Positions 39,219-47,715 of a DNA stretch of 64,000 nucleotides are shown here, piece after piece (the stretch's first letter is position 1; each line of letters starts with the position of its first letter). The translations under genes and the position numbers were made by a program. This DNA is from an uncultured Alphaproteobacteria bacterium. Its GTDB lineage: Bacteria; Pseudomonadota; Alphaproteobacteria; RF32; CAG-239. The DNA lies in contig CAJTJB010000003.1 in assembly GCA_910576955.1 (NCBI GenBank), forward strand, positions 46,389-110,388, written 5' to 3'. The notes beneath the pieces are model-generated. The model was not told the origin of the DNA and made no database searches. It saw only the letters and a program-made list of their open reading frames with translations.

Positions 39219-41399
39219 CTACATGAAGGAGTAGGGATTGATATCGATGTCGACGCGGACGTTGCTTTTAATTTTGACCATCGCGAGCCATTTTTTGAGG
39301 ACGTCTTGAATATTAATATTTTTGGCGGTTTTAAGCAAAAGGCGATAACGATAACGCCCGCGCAAAAGGTTCATCGGGGCAGGGGCAGGACCGAGCGTTT
39401 CAATCAAACCTGTGTTTGGTGCGCATTTGCCGAGATAATAGGCGGCTGCCTCTGCCGCTTGCTGGCTGGTTGAGGAAATAATCAGCGCCGCGAGCTTGCC
39501 GTATGGCGGCATTTTTAGAAAACGGCGCGAGTTTTTTTCAATCTCGATAAAAGCCTCGCGGTTGTGTTGGATAACAGCCTGCAAAACAAGATTGTCGGGA
39601 TAGAGAGTCTGCAGGTAAACCACACCTTTTTTCGCGCCGCGTCCCGCACGTCCGGAAACCTGCGCCAAGAGTTGAAACGTCTGCTCGCTTGCGCGCAAAT
39701 CCGTTCCCATCAAGCCCAAATCGGCATCAATCACACCCACGAGCGTCAGGTCGGGGAAGTTGTGCCCTTTGGCTAAAATCTGCGTGCCGATAAGAATGTC
39801 TACTTCTTTGTTGGCGGTTTGGTGGATAACCTCGGAAATGGCTTTGTAGTTAGTGGTAATGTCTGAAGATAAAATCGCCGTGCGCGCGGTCGGAAAGCGC
39901 TTTGCCACTTCTTCGGCAATGCGTTCCACCCCCGGACCGCAGGCGGTCAAACCGTCTTCCGAGCCGCATTCGGGACAGCGTATGGGTGTAAACATCTTAA
40001 AGCCGCAATGGTGGCAGATAAGCTCGCCGGTGATGCGGTGTTCGGCAAGCCACGCCGTGCAGTGCGGACATTGAAAACGGTGTCCGCAGTCGCGGCAGAT
40101 TAAGAGCGGCGCATATCCGCGGCGGTTAAGAAACAACATCGACTGCTCGCCGCGTTCAAGATTATGCTGCAATTCGTCAACAAGTGTCGGCGCAAGAAAC
40201 GAAACGCCCCATTCGCCTTTTTGCGGCTTGTCTTTTTTAAGGTCGATAATCTTAATCTCGGGCAGCACGGCTTTGGCATAGCGCTTGGTGAGTTTCACGC
40301 AGTCATATTTTTGTTCTTCCACGTTGACAATCGTTTCCAAATCGGGCGTTGCGGTTGAGAGGATAACCGGAATTTTCTCAAGATGTGCGCGTAATACAGC
40401 CATATCCCGCCCCTGATAGGTCACAAGGCTTTCCTGTTTAAAAGAATGGTCGTGGCTCTCGTCAACGACGATAATGCCCAAATCGGCATACGGCAAAAAC
40501 AGTGCCGACCGCGCCCCGACCACCACTTTGGCTTGGTTGCGTGCCACCGCTTTCCATGTTTTAGCTTTTTCTTTCACGCCCACTTCCGAATGCCAGATAT
40601 AAGGGGTAACGCCGAACCGGTTTTCAAACCGTTTGAGCCATTGCGAGGTTAAGGAAATTTCCGGCACGAGCACCAGCACCTGCTTGCCGAGGGAGAGAGC
40701 CTCCGCCACAGCCTCAAAATAAACCTCGGTTTTGCCCGAGCCGGTCACGCCGTCTAAAAGCGTTGCCGAAAAACCGTTGTTGACCTTGCGTACCAAAATA
40801 TCTGCCGCCGCCTGCTGTTCATCGGTCAGGTTCACCTGTCGGCACAAGTCGACTTTTTGTTCGCCGCTTTCTTCGTTAATAAGCATCTCGCGTTTGTAGA
40901 GAAAGCCGCTTTTAATCATCGCCGCGATAACATTCTCGCTTGCTCCCGTTGCCTCAATAATTGCCTCTTTCTCCGCCTCATAGCCGTTTGCCAAAAAGTC
41001 AAACACCGCCTGGCGTGCGGGAGTAATGCGAATACCTTGCAGATTTTCGTTTTTAATCTTGAGCCCGTAGAGTGTCACTTTTTGTTTGGGCAGTTGGTTG
41101 GTCTTTTGCCCCAGCGCCATTTTTAAAACCAAGCCGAGCGGGGCAAGGTTATATTCGGCAGTTTTTTTGATAAATGTTATCATCGCCGCCGAAAGGAAAG
41201 GTAGGTCGGGAATATCTTTAATCGCTTTAATCTTTTTCGGGTCAATCTCGGCGGTTTGTCCGATTTTCCAAACCACGCCGGCAAGTTCTTCGCGCCCGAA
41301 CGGCACAATCACAATCTGCCCGACAGATAAGCTCTCTTCCGAGGCGTAGTCAAACACATCGTTAAAGGGCAGGGGCAAAAGAACGCCGTAAATTGCCAT
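39219..41399 (-). CDS. priA: Primosomal protein N' (replication restart helicase PriA)
   Basis: 726 residues. N-terminal 3'-DNA-end binding domain (VLLPLPFNDVFDYASEE), Walker A LLDGVTGSGKTEVYFEAVAEAL near 220, Walker B VVDESHDHSFKQE (DEEH-like), and the zinc-binding Cys pairs CRDCGHRFQCPHC and CHHCGFKMFTPIRCPECG near 440-480, followed by GPGVERIAEEVAKRFP and GTQILAKGHNFPDLTLVGV. Length is normal (720-730). It rebuilds replication forks by loading DnaB away from oriC. It is third in a run with the 42032 gene and chpT (gaps of 26 and 6 bases). R2 repeats follow its stop. Confidence 0.96.
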   Translation of the reverse strand: MAIYGVLLPLPFNDVFDYASEESLSVGQIVIVPFGREELAGVVWKIGQTAEIDPKKIKAIKDIPDLPFLSAAMITFIKKTAEYNLAPLGLVLKMALGQKTNQLPKQKVTLYGLKIKNENLQGIRITPARQAVFDFLANGYEAEKEAIIEATGASENVIAAMIKSGFLYKREMLINEESGEQKVDLCRQVNLTDEQQAAADILVRKVNNGFSATLLDGVTGSGKTEVYFEAVAEALSLGKQVLVLVPEISLTSQWLKRFENRFGVTPYIWHSEVGVKEKAKTWKAVARNQAKVVVGARSALFLPYADLGIIVVDESHDHSFKQESLVTYQGRDMAVLRAHLEKIPVILSTATPDLETIVNVEEQKYDCVKLTKRYAKAVLPEIKIIDLKKDKPQKGEWGVSFLAPTLVDELQHNLERGEQSMLFLNRRGYAPLLICRDCGHRFQCPHCTAWLAEHRITGELICHHCGFKMFTPIRCPECGSEDGLTACGPGVERIAEEVAKRFPTARTAILSSDITTNYKAISEVIHQTANKEVDILIGTQILAKGHNFPDLTLVGVIDADLGLMGTDLRASEQTFQLLAQVSGRAGRGAKKGVVYLQTLYPDNLVLQAVIQHNREAFIEIEKNSRRFLKMPPYGKLAALIISSTSQQAAEAAAYYLGKCAPNTGLIETLGPAPAPMNLLRGRYRYRLLLKTAKNINIQDVLKKWLAMVKIKSNVRVDIDINPYSFM

Positions 41400-41405
41400 C
41401 GGCCG

Positions 41406-42005
41406 TTAATCTCCGATAATAAGCGTTTCGCCGCCAAGACGGATAGAAACACCGCTCTTATTTAAATAAGACAGCAGATAATAAAGCGGTGCGTAAGAAG
41501 AGGCGTTTTCTTCCGGTTCTTCACCGTTTAAGATTTTGCCGATGTTGGCAAGTTTGGCGCCGTTCAACGGAGCGGGCGATTCGGGGGTTATCAGCAGTGC
41601 GTTTTCCGTCTGGGTCACGCGGATTTTCCCGCCTTTGATAATCACATCCGCCATCATCATCACCGCCGGCATCACCAGTTTATAAATTTTCGGCGTTTCA
41701 ATGGTCAGGTCAAGGCTGACGGGCGTGTTAGGGTTGCCGAGCGTTAAGAGGTAATCAGCGGTAATTTCCTCAAGTTCGCCTAATGTTTTGACCGCCGCGT
41801 TTGAAAGCCCGAAACAAAGTCTGAAAAATTTAAGGCGTCGGCTCAACACTTTAGAGCTGAAATTTAAAATGTTGCTTATATCTTCTTTATCGTCTTCATC
41901 GCCTTCGTTCAAAAGCTCCACGGCGTTTGCGACCGCGCCGATATTGCCGATAAGGTCATGCGATAAACGTGTTGTTAAAATCTCGCTTAATGTTATGTCA
42001 TTCAT
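41406..42005 (-). CDS. chpT: Histidine phosphotransferase ChpT
   Basis: 199 residues. The N-terminal helices hold the phosphorylatable His in LTTRLSHDLIGNIGAVANAVELLNEG, matching the ChpT pattern 'l.ArlcHDl.spvgAi.NglELl'. The rest is a degenerate ATPase-like domain. In Caulobacter ChpT passes phosphate from CckA to CtrA and CpdR, controlling cell-cycle progression; in other alphaproteobacteria it controls motility and envelope genes. It is one of the clearest alphaproteobacterial markers in the window. ATG 42005 has CAGGAAA upstream. CckA and CtrA are not in the window. Confidence 0.88.
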   Translation of the reverse strand: MNDITLSEILTTRLSHDLIGNIGAVANAVELLNEGDEDDKEDISNILNFSSKVLSRRLKFFRLCFGLSNAAVKTLGELEEITADYLLTLGNPNTPVSLDLTIETPKIYKLVMPAVMMMADVIIKGGKIRVTQTENALLITPESPAPLNGAKLANIGKILNGEEPEENASSYAPLYYLLSYLNKSGVSIRLGGETLIIGD

Positions 42006-42031
42006 TGTTTATTTCCTGTCCAAGCGTCGGT

Positions 42032-43003
42032 TTAAAAAGTGTAATAGTTAGTGTTGGCAAGCCGGGTGTCTTCGTTAAACATCCGCGCCGTGTCCAAATC
42101 TTTTAAGAGCGGGTCAACCAGTTCCAGCGAGCCGGTTCTGGCTTTCATATAAGGCTTTTTGCCGCCCAATCCCCACTTAACCTCCGAGGTATTGTCCGGC
42201 GGACCGTATTTCAAATCTATCCGCCGCCAAAAGTCATAGATTTTGAGGTTGTTGATATAAACGCGGTTAGAGGCTTTGCTGTCAGAAAGCGGCACGCTGC
42301 TTTGATAAAAAATCCGGTGCGCGAGGTTTCCGGTAAAGCTCGAGCTGTAGTTGACGTCAATGCTTTCTTTGGTGGAATAGCGATTATAGGTTTCGTGGTT
42401 AACAAAGTTATAGCCGTTTTCAGACGCAACGCGCGTGGCGCAGGCATTAAGCCGTTCAAAGCCGATAACGCCGTGCTGCCGGCAAAGCTCTTCGCAGCGC
42501 CATTTAATGAAGTTCGGAATTTCCATATTCTGTACAATGCGTTTATAGCCTTGCGCTTCTAATGTCCGGAAGACTTCCTCGGGCGTCATCCGGAGCTTGA
42601 TGCCCGAGATGTCAAAATGCGCGGCGTTTTTGCGTTGGCTCACAACCAGTTTGCGCAGTTCCTCTTCTTCCTCATCGCTCATTGCCGTGTCTGCCTCGCT
42701 GTCGGCGCTTTTTTTCTTGCCGCCCGTAATCAGGCTTTTAAGCCAGTTTTCCGATTCGCCGCTGTCTTCTTCGGCGGTTTGGGTATTTTCTTCGGTGCTG
42801 TCTTTTTTGGGGGCTGCGCTGGATTTGGCAAGGTTTCCGGTCAGCGTGTCTTTAACGTCCACCTCAATTGCCGGAGCGGAGGTTTCGTTTTTCTTTTCAA
42901 ACAGCAGCAAATCCATTTCCGACTGTGCCAAAGCCGGAGCAGCCGTTAAAAGCCCTCCTGATAAGCCCCATATCGCTAAAATTAACTTACTGTTTAAACG
43001 CAT
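42032..43003 (-). CDS. Exported hypothetical protein
   Basis: 323 residues with a signal peptide (LILAIWGLSGGLLTAAPALAQ, cleavage after ALA). Residues 40-120 are acidic, Ser/Thr/Glu-rich and probably disordered. A folded C-terminal half (about 130-323) begins with HFDISGIKLRMTPEEVFRTLEAQGYKRI, which looks like the start of a SmpA/BamE-like or GG-type alpha/beta unit, and holds four Cys (near 168-190) that could form disulfides: WRCEELCRQHGVIGF...CATRV. Periplasmic location inferred. It is the first gene of the chpT-priA run; ATG 43003 has CAGGAA. Confidence 0.65.
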   Translation of the reverse strand: MRLNSKLILAIWGLSGGLLTAAPALAQSEMDLLLFEKKNETSAPAIEVDVKDTLTGNLAKSSAAPKKDSTEENTQTAEEDSGESENWLKSLITGGKKKSADSEADTAMSDEEEEELRKLVVSQRKNAAHFDISGIKLRMTPEEVFRTLEAQGYKRIVQNMEIPNFIKWRCEELCRQHGVIGFERLNACATRVASENGYNFVNHETYNRYSTKESIDVNYSSSFTGNLAHRIFYQSSVPLSDSKASNRVYINNLKIYDFWRRIDLKYGPPDNTSEVKWGLGGKKPYMKARTGSLELVDPLLKDLDTARMFNEDTRLANTNYYTF

Positions 43004-43122
43004 TTTCCTGTTCCTGTTTCCGCCATTATAACAAAGCTTTTTTAAAAATCATCTAATTTTTAGTATTTACAAACCGAAGATATGCATTTATAACCGTAAA
43101 GCATAACGGAAAGGATAAAACG

Positions 43123-44472
43123 ATGGAATTAAAAGCAAATGTTATCGGGGCGGGGCTTGCCGGCGCAGAGGCTGCGTGGCAGCTGGCGGAGCGCGGCGTT
43201 TCGGTCACGCTTTATGAGATGAAACCGCATAAGCGCTCGCCCGCGCACAAGGCGGATACATTTGCGGAGCTCGTGTGCTCCAATTCCCTGCGGTCGGATG
43301 ATTATGTGAATAATGCCGTAGGATTGCTGCATCAGGAAATGCGGCTGGCAAAATCGCTCGTGATGGAAAGCGCAGATGTGAATAGAGTTCCCGCCGGCGG
43401 CGCGTTGGCTGTGGATAGAAACGGATTTTCCGAATACATCACCGCCAAATTGCGCAACCATCCGAATATCACGATTGTCCAAAAGGAAATAACCGAACTT
43501 CCCGCCGCGGAAGAGGGCTTGAGTATCATCGCCACCGGACCGCTCACCTCCGAGTCGTTGGCGGCGGATATCTCTGCGGTTATCGGCGGCGAAAAACTGT
43601 CGTTTTATGACGCGATAGCGCCGGTGGTATATAAAGAGAGCATAGATTTCACCAAAGCGTGGTATCAGTCGCGCTATGATAAGGGCGATAAGTTTGACTA
43701 CATCAACTGCCCGCTTAATAAAGAACAATACGAAGCGTTTGTGGACGCGCTGTTAAGCGGTGAAAAAGCCGAGTTTCACGACTTTGAAAAGCCCGAATAT
43801 TTTGACGGCTGCCTGCCGGTGGAGGTCATGGCGGAGCGGGGCAGGGATACGCTGATGTACGGCCCGATGAAACCGGTCGGACTGACCAATCCGCACAGCG
43901 AGGAAAAGCCGTATGCTGTCGTGCAGCTGCGGCAGGATAATAAAGAGGATACGCTGCGCAATCTGGTCGGTTTTCAAACCAAGCTCAAACATCCCGAGCA
44001 GGTGCGCATTTTTAAGATGATTCCGGGGCTTGAAAACGCCGTGTTTGCCCGCTTGGGCGGCATCCATAAAAACACTTTCATCAAGTCGCCGATTCTATTG
44101 GATAATTGCCTGCGCTTAAAAAAACGCCCGCATATAATGTTTGCCGGGCAAATCACCGGTTGCGAGGGCTATGTCGAGAGTGCGTCCATAGGCTGGCTCG
44201 CGGGCTATTTTGCTGCCTGCTGTCTAAAAGGGGCGGAGCCTGTATTGCCGCCGCGGGAATGCGCGTTCGGCTGCCAGCTTGCGCATTTGACCGACGATAC
44301 GGATATTGAGCGCTACCAGCCGATGAACATTAACTTCGGGCTGTTTCCGGAACTGCCGAAAGTGATGACCGCCAAAGGCAAACTGCGTTATCTGAAAGGA
44401 ACCGAGAAAAAAGCCGCGCTGACCGCCCGCGCGCTAAAAGCCGCAAAGGAGTGGCTGGATGGAATTTGCTAA
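43123..44472 (+). CDS. trmFO: Methylenetetrahydrofolate-tRNA-(uracil-5-)-methyltransferase TrmFO
   Basis: 449 residues. FAD-binding Rossmann start NVIGAGLAGAEAAWQLAERGVSVTLYEMKP, followed by AELVCSNSLRSDD (the family's conserved Cys-Ser-Asn-Ser), SIIATGPLTSESLA, KPYAVVQLRQDN, GRRN-like and GQITGCEGYVESASIGWLAGYFAA at the C-terminus. The enzyme adds the methyl of ribothymidine at position 54 of tRNA using CH2-THF and FADH2. It is typical of alphaproteobacteria, Firmicutes and others lacking TrmA. ATG 43123 has GGAAAGGATAAAACG. The next gene starts within its last codons. Confidence 0.96.
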   Translation: MELKANVIGAGLAGAEAAWQLAERGVSVTLYEMKPHKRSPAHKADTFAELVCSNSLRSDDYVNNAVGLLHQEMRLAKSLVMESADVNRVPAGGALAVDRNGFSEYITAKLRNHPNITIVQKEITELPAAEEGLSIIATGPLTSESLAADISAVIGGEKLSFYDAIAPVVYKESIDFTKAWYQSRYDKGDKFDYINCPLNKEQYEAFVDALLSGEKAEFHDFEKPEYFDGCLPVEVMAERGRDTLMYGPMKPVGLTNPHSEEKPYAVVQLRQDNKEDTLRNLVGFQTKLKHPEQVRIFKMIPGLENAVFARLGGIHKNTFIKSPILLDNCLRLKKRPHIMFAGQITGCEGYVESASIGWLAGYFAACCLKGAEPVLPPRECAFGCQLAHLTDDTDIERYQPMNINFGLFPELPKVMTAKGKLRYLKGTEKKAALTARALKAAKEWLDGIC

Positions 44473-45199
44473 CCTGCCGCATTGGACGTTTTATGCCCGC
44501 CTGATACCGGCGGAAGACCGGCATTTTGTGCTCTCGTATCTCCGCTGGCTCAAGCTGTTAGCCTTGCGCGGCACGCACCTTAAGCCCGTGCACGCCAAAA
44601 CTTTTAATTATCTTTATCGTGCCGTCAGCCGTAAATGGGGGGGGCAGACTTTGCTCGGATATTTGCAGCAGGAATTTATTGCCCGCAACCTCTCACTTTC
44701 GCTGTTGCTTGAGCCGCTGGACGGTTTCGAATGGCTTTCTAAAAATCGCTACACGCTCTCGTTTGCCAAAGCCTCGCCGATAGCGCTGCAGATAATCTCG
44801 CCCTTGGCGCGCTTGGTGGCAATTTTGAATAATCAACGCCCGCCGTTTTATCAGCCGTTTGCCAGCCTGCTGTTTGCCTATGCGATTATGTATATCCTCA
44901 ACAGCCCAGAGTTGCAGCGCATATTGGCGCAATCCCTTTTGCAAACAAAACCTGCCGCGCTCAAAAAACAATTGCCGCTCTTGTTAAGCGAGGCAAAACA
45001 GGTGCTGTCGGTCATAACCGGTTTTCGGTTTAAGCTCCAAATCGCGTTTTATGTGGGTTTTTACCACCGTCTGATACAAAAAAACGCTAACCATACCGAA
45101 AATAACATAAATTTTCTTGATTCTGTTAACGCATTTTTATATGGTTTGTGGTATATGCTGACTGTAAGGGATAATACCCGCGGACTAAATAAACTATAA
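44459..45199 (+). CDS. Hypothetical protein, possibly a degenerate isoprenyl-synthase fold
   Basis: 246 residues, mainly helical, with ATG 44459 inside the end of trmFO and an AAAGGAG in the trmFO coding sequence. No family is recognised with certainty. The run RYTLSFAKASPIALQIISPLARLVAIL recalls the 'ya..sA....l..l' stretch of squalene/phytoene-synthase-fold proteins, and the next gene belongs to that family. No Asp-rich metal motif is present, so catalysis of that kind is not expected. It is basic with no signal peptide. Overlap with trmFO and a 16-base gap to the next gene mean one transcript of three genes. Confidence 0.6.
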   Translation: MEFANLPHWTFYARLIPAEDRHFVLSYLRWLKLLALRGTHLKPVHAKTFNYLYRAVSRKWGGQTLLGYLQQEFIARNLSLSLLLEPLDGFEWLSKNRYTLSFAKASPIALQIISPLARLVAILNNQRPPFYQPFASLLFAYAIMYILNSPELQRILAQSLLQTKPAALKKQLPLLLSEAKQVLSVITGFRFKLQIAFYVGFYHRLIQKNANHTENNINFLDSVNAFLYGLWYMLTVRDNTRGLNKL

Positions 45200-45215
45200 A
45201 AAGATAGGAATTTCA

Positions 45216-46058
45216 ATGAGTTCAATCGGACGTATCGTCAGAAAAAATCATTCTGCCGTTTTTTGGTGCACCAGACACTACCCGAAAGCCAAGCGCGAGG
45301 CGGTCTACACGCTTTATGCACTGGTTAAGCATTTTGACGACTTGAGTTCGAGCTCGCTGCCCGAAGAGGAAAAAGCGGAAGTATTAGCCGCGTGGCAGCG
45401 TGAAATCAGCAATATCTATGATAAAAAAGTCCCGCAAACCAACATCGGTCGCAGAATATACAAAAATTGTATGCGCTTTAAGCTTAATCGTGAAAGTTTA
45501 GAAACCATCTTAAACAGTTTCGCGATGGATTGCCCCAAGCCGCTTTTTTGCCCCGCCATGGCGCAGTTTGAGGAATATTGCGCCGGTGTGTCGGAAATCC
45601 CGAGTTATCTGATATTAAAAATTATTGCCGAGTTTGATGAAGAAACCACCCTTGCCGTCAGCCGCTGCATCGGCAGAGCGGTTGAAATCACCAATATCTT
45701 GAAAAACATCAAAGAAGACGCATTAGGCGGTCACGTTTATATTCCGCGCGAATTTCTTGACAAAGCCGGCATAGAAAAGGACTTGTCAGCCAAAGAAATC
45801 CTGACCCATAAAAACCTCTATGTCGCGCGGCAGGCACTTGCCGATATCGCCCGCAAATCGTTTAACGAGGCGTATCGTTTATTGGAAGAAAACCATAACA
45901 AAAACTCCAAACCGATAGTTTATATGCTAAACCTCTACCGCGCCTATTTTGAGCTGATGGATAACCGCGGCTGGGAAATCATCTCCCCGAAACCCGAGCT
46001 CAAGTTCAAAGACCGCTGCAAGCTCGTCTGCAAAGCCCTCTTTAAAAGCGGACACTGA
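45216..46058 (+). CDS. Squalene/phytoene synthase family protein with altered Asp motifs
   Basis: 280 residues, the usual size. HYPKAKREAVYTLYALVKHFDDLSS aligns with the first substrate site ('R...yaly.f.r..DdiaD'), and ITNILKNIKEDALGGHVYIP aligns with the second ('NiLRDv.EDa..gR.YlP'). In known squalene and phytoene synthases both motifs carry the Asp residues that bind Mg-diphosphate; here the first reads DDLSS instead of DDIAD and the second NIKED instead of DVxED. The protein may be a non-enzymatic member, as mitochondrial NDUFAF6 is, or use changed chemistry. It probably associates with membranes. It is the third gene of the trmFO run. Confidence 0.8.
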   Translation: MSSIGRIVRKNHSAVFWCTRHYPKAKREAVYTLYALVKHFDDLSSSSLPEEEKAEVLAAWQREISNIYDKKVPQTNIGRRIYKNCMRFKLNRESLETILNSFAMDCPKPLFCPAMAQFEEYCAGVSEIPSYLILKIIAEFDEETTLAVSRCIGRAVEITNILKNIKEDALGGHVYIPREFLDKAGIEKDLSAKEILTHKNLYVARQALADIARKSFNEAYRLLEENHNKNSKPIVYMLNLYRAYFELMDNRGWEIISPKPELKFKDRCKLVCKALFKSGH

Positions 46059-46084
46059 TTTTTTTATTTCTTTTATATTTTGCA

Positions 46085-46111
46085 ATAAAAAAGGGCAGTG
46101 TTACTGCCCTT
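46085..46111 (-). terminator. Bidirectional hairpin between the 45216 and 46131 genes
   Basis: AAGGGCAGT pairs with ACTGCCCTT around GTT. On the minus strand T6 follows, so it ends the 46131 gene well and may stop the convergent gene. Confidence 0.88.
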
Positions 46112-46130
46112 AATTAAATTCAAAACAATA

Positions 46131-46553
46131 CTATCTGTCAAAATCATCTTGTTTGAACGGAGCTGCCGCAGTTGCCCGCACAGCTTCGCGTTTTGCAGGG
46201 GCAGCCTTTGTCTCTTGGGAAGTTTCTTTTTCCGAAGAATGCTGCTTTTGAAGAAGTTTTTCTACTTCGCGGGATTTTTTATACATTTTTTTCCTTTCTT
46301 CAAGATGTTTTCTGACATCATTGTTTGATTTTTCAGATGAAGATTTGCCAAACTCTAATTTTTCATCAGGAAGAACTGCATTGGAAAGGTCGACAGTATC
46401 GGTGGCTGCTTCCGACTGCTTTTCCTGTTTTGTTAAGATTGCATCATCAACTTCAACTTCAAAAATATCTTCTTCGTCTCCGGCATTTACTTTCTCACCG
46501 CCAAAGGAAAGATGTTGCAAAGATCTTTTCATTTTGCCGACTAATTTACTCAT
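46131..46553 (-). CDS. Hypothetical charged protein, 140 residues
   Basis: No family recognised. Apart from a basic N-terminus (MSKLVGKMKRSLQHLSF), the sequence is low-complexity: acidic from 20 to 60 (DEEDIFEVEVDD), then Ser/Lys/Glu-rich with a coiled-coil-like stretch near 80-105 (VRKHLEERKKMYKKSREVEKLLQ), and an Ala-rich tail. It is probably unfolded without a partner. It has a normal ribosome site (AAGGAGAAAGAAA before ATG 46553). Divergent from the barrel gene at 46817, with element E2 between them. Confidence 0.5.
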   Translation of the reverse strand: MSKLVGKMKRSLQHLSFGGEKVNAGDEEDIFEVEVDDAILTKQEKQSEAATDTVDLSNAVLPDEKLEFGKSSSEKSNNDVRKHLEERKKMYKKSREVEKLLQKQHSSEKETSQETKAAPAKREAVRATAAAPFKQDDFDR

Positions 46554-46601
46554 TTTCTTTCTCCTTAATCTTCAAATCCAGCATTATTGCATAGAAATAT
46601 T

Positions 46602-46690
46602 GTACGTTTTTTTTGAGCAATTTTGCAAGAAAGTAACTTATTGATTTTAACAAACTAAAAAATATTGACATTTGCTCAAAAAAAACGTAC
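46602..46690. repeat. Palindrome-bounded intergenic element E2
   Basis: Perfect 19-base inverted repeat GTACG-T8-GAGCAA (46602-46620) and TTGCTC-A8-CGTAC (46672-46690) enclosing 51 bases. Same design as E1 and E3. TTGACA at 46665-46670 lies inside and could be a -35 box for the 46817 gene. Confidence 0.7.
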
Positions 46691-46816
46691 CTATTTTAAA
46701 CGCAGCTTTTCTCATTGCATATTCCCGTTGATAAAGCGTTAAAAACATTTGCCAATCCATAGGGATAGCGTTTAAACTCAACCCGATACATGGACTAACC
46801 TTTACAGGATTGAACG

Positions 46817-47701
46817 ATGAATAAATTTACCCTGATGGCAGCCGTTTGCGCTTTAACGCTTGCGCCAAACGTTTCCTCTGCCGAAGAAACCGCCGCCCAA
46901 GCCGAAACGATTGCCGCGGCGAGCTCCTTAAAAGCAAATGTGAAAAGAATTGCGTTGGAATATATGGAACACAGCGTCAGCAACAAAAATGACCCGAACT
47001 ATCCGGACTCATACAATGCCGACGAGCAGCATAACATCGGCGGCGTGTTTGATGGCAACCTGACCTATGACCGCTCGACCATGGTTTGGGTAAACGGCTT
47101 ATATATGGAATATGCCAAATCCAAAACCACCGAAGACAACGTGACCACCGAAAACGAAAATAAAGACCAGATTTTGCTCTTTACGGACTATACGCACAAA
47201 GTCTGGGAGCTGGAGCAGGGCGTTGTCGGACCATTTGCATATTTGGGTTATGAAACCGAGTTTACAACCTTTGATTTGAACGGCGAAGACTACCGCACTA
47301 AAATTCTCCGTGCCAAAGCCGGTTTAAAACTTTATGACGGCACATATTTTAAGCAGTTGTATATCGCCGCCGTTGAAGAAGACGATATGACCTATAATAA
47401 CGACAATATGAAAACCGGTGCGGAAATCGGCTATGAGTTCAACTATCCTTTGAACCCGAACACCAACTTCGTGTCCGAGGGCTATTACCGTAAGTTCTTC
47501 AGCTACAGCCAAAAAGAGCCGACCGACTTTGAATATAAGCTCGCGATAAACAACAGGGTAGAAACCAAACTCGTCGGCGATTTATATTTAGCGCCGTTTT
47601 ATAACTATGAGTTGGGAGAAACCCGCGGTGCCCGCCGTTCACGCGCGCAGAGCACGCTCGGTTTGTCGCTGACTTATAACAACAGTTTTGATATTTTCTA
47701 A
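46817..47701 (+). CDS. Putative outer-membrane beta-barrel protein
   Basis: 294 residues with a signal peptide (MNKFTLMAAVCALTLAPNVSSAEE, cleavage after SSA). The mature part shows about ten strands of alternating polar and hydrophobic residues separated by acidic loops (NLTYDRSTMVWVNGLYMEYAKS, GPFAYLGYETEFTTF, KLYDGTYFKQLYIAAVEE, LYLAPFYNYELGE). It ends in STLGLSLTYNNSFDIF, with the C-terminal aromatic residue that BAM recognises. Substrate or role unknown. The ribosome site is ACAGGATTGAACG before ATG 46817. The GtrII-like gene follows after 14 bases. Confidence 0.75.
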   Translation: MNKFTLMAAVCALTLAPNVSSAEETAAQAETIAAASSLKANVKRIALEYMEHSVSNKNDPNYPDSYNADEQHNIGGVFDGNLTYDRSTMVWVNGLYMEYAKSKTTEDNVTTENENKDQILLFTDYTHKVWELEQGVVGPFAYLGYETEFTTFDLNGEDYRTKILRAKAGLKLYDGTYFKQLYIAAVEEDDMTYNNDNMKTGAEIGYEFNYPLNPNTNFVSEGYYRKFFSYSQKEPTDFEYKLAINNRVETKLVGDLYLAPFYNYELGETRGARRSRAQSTLGLSLTYNNSFDIF

Positions 47702-47715
47702 ACCGGAGAAAACAG

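Noticed and set aside
46818..47701. Signal-peptide protein at 46817 as a lipoprotein
   Set aside because: There is no Cys after the hydrophobic core; the AXA-type site and C-terminal Phe favour a barrel.
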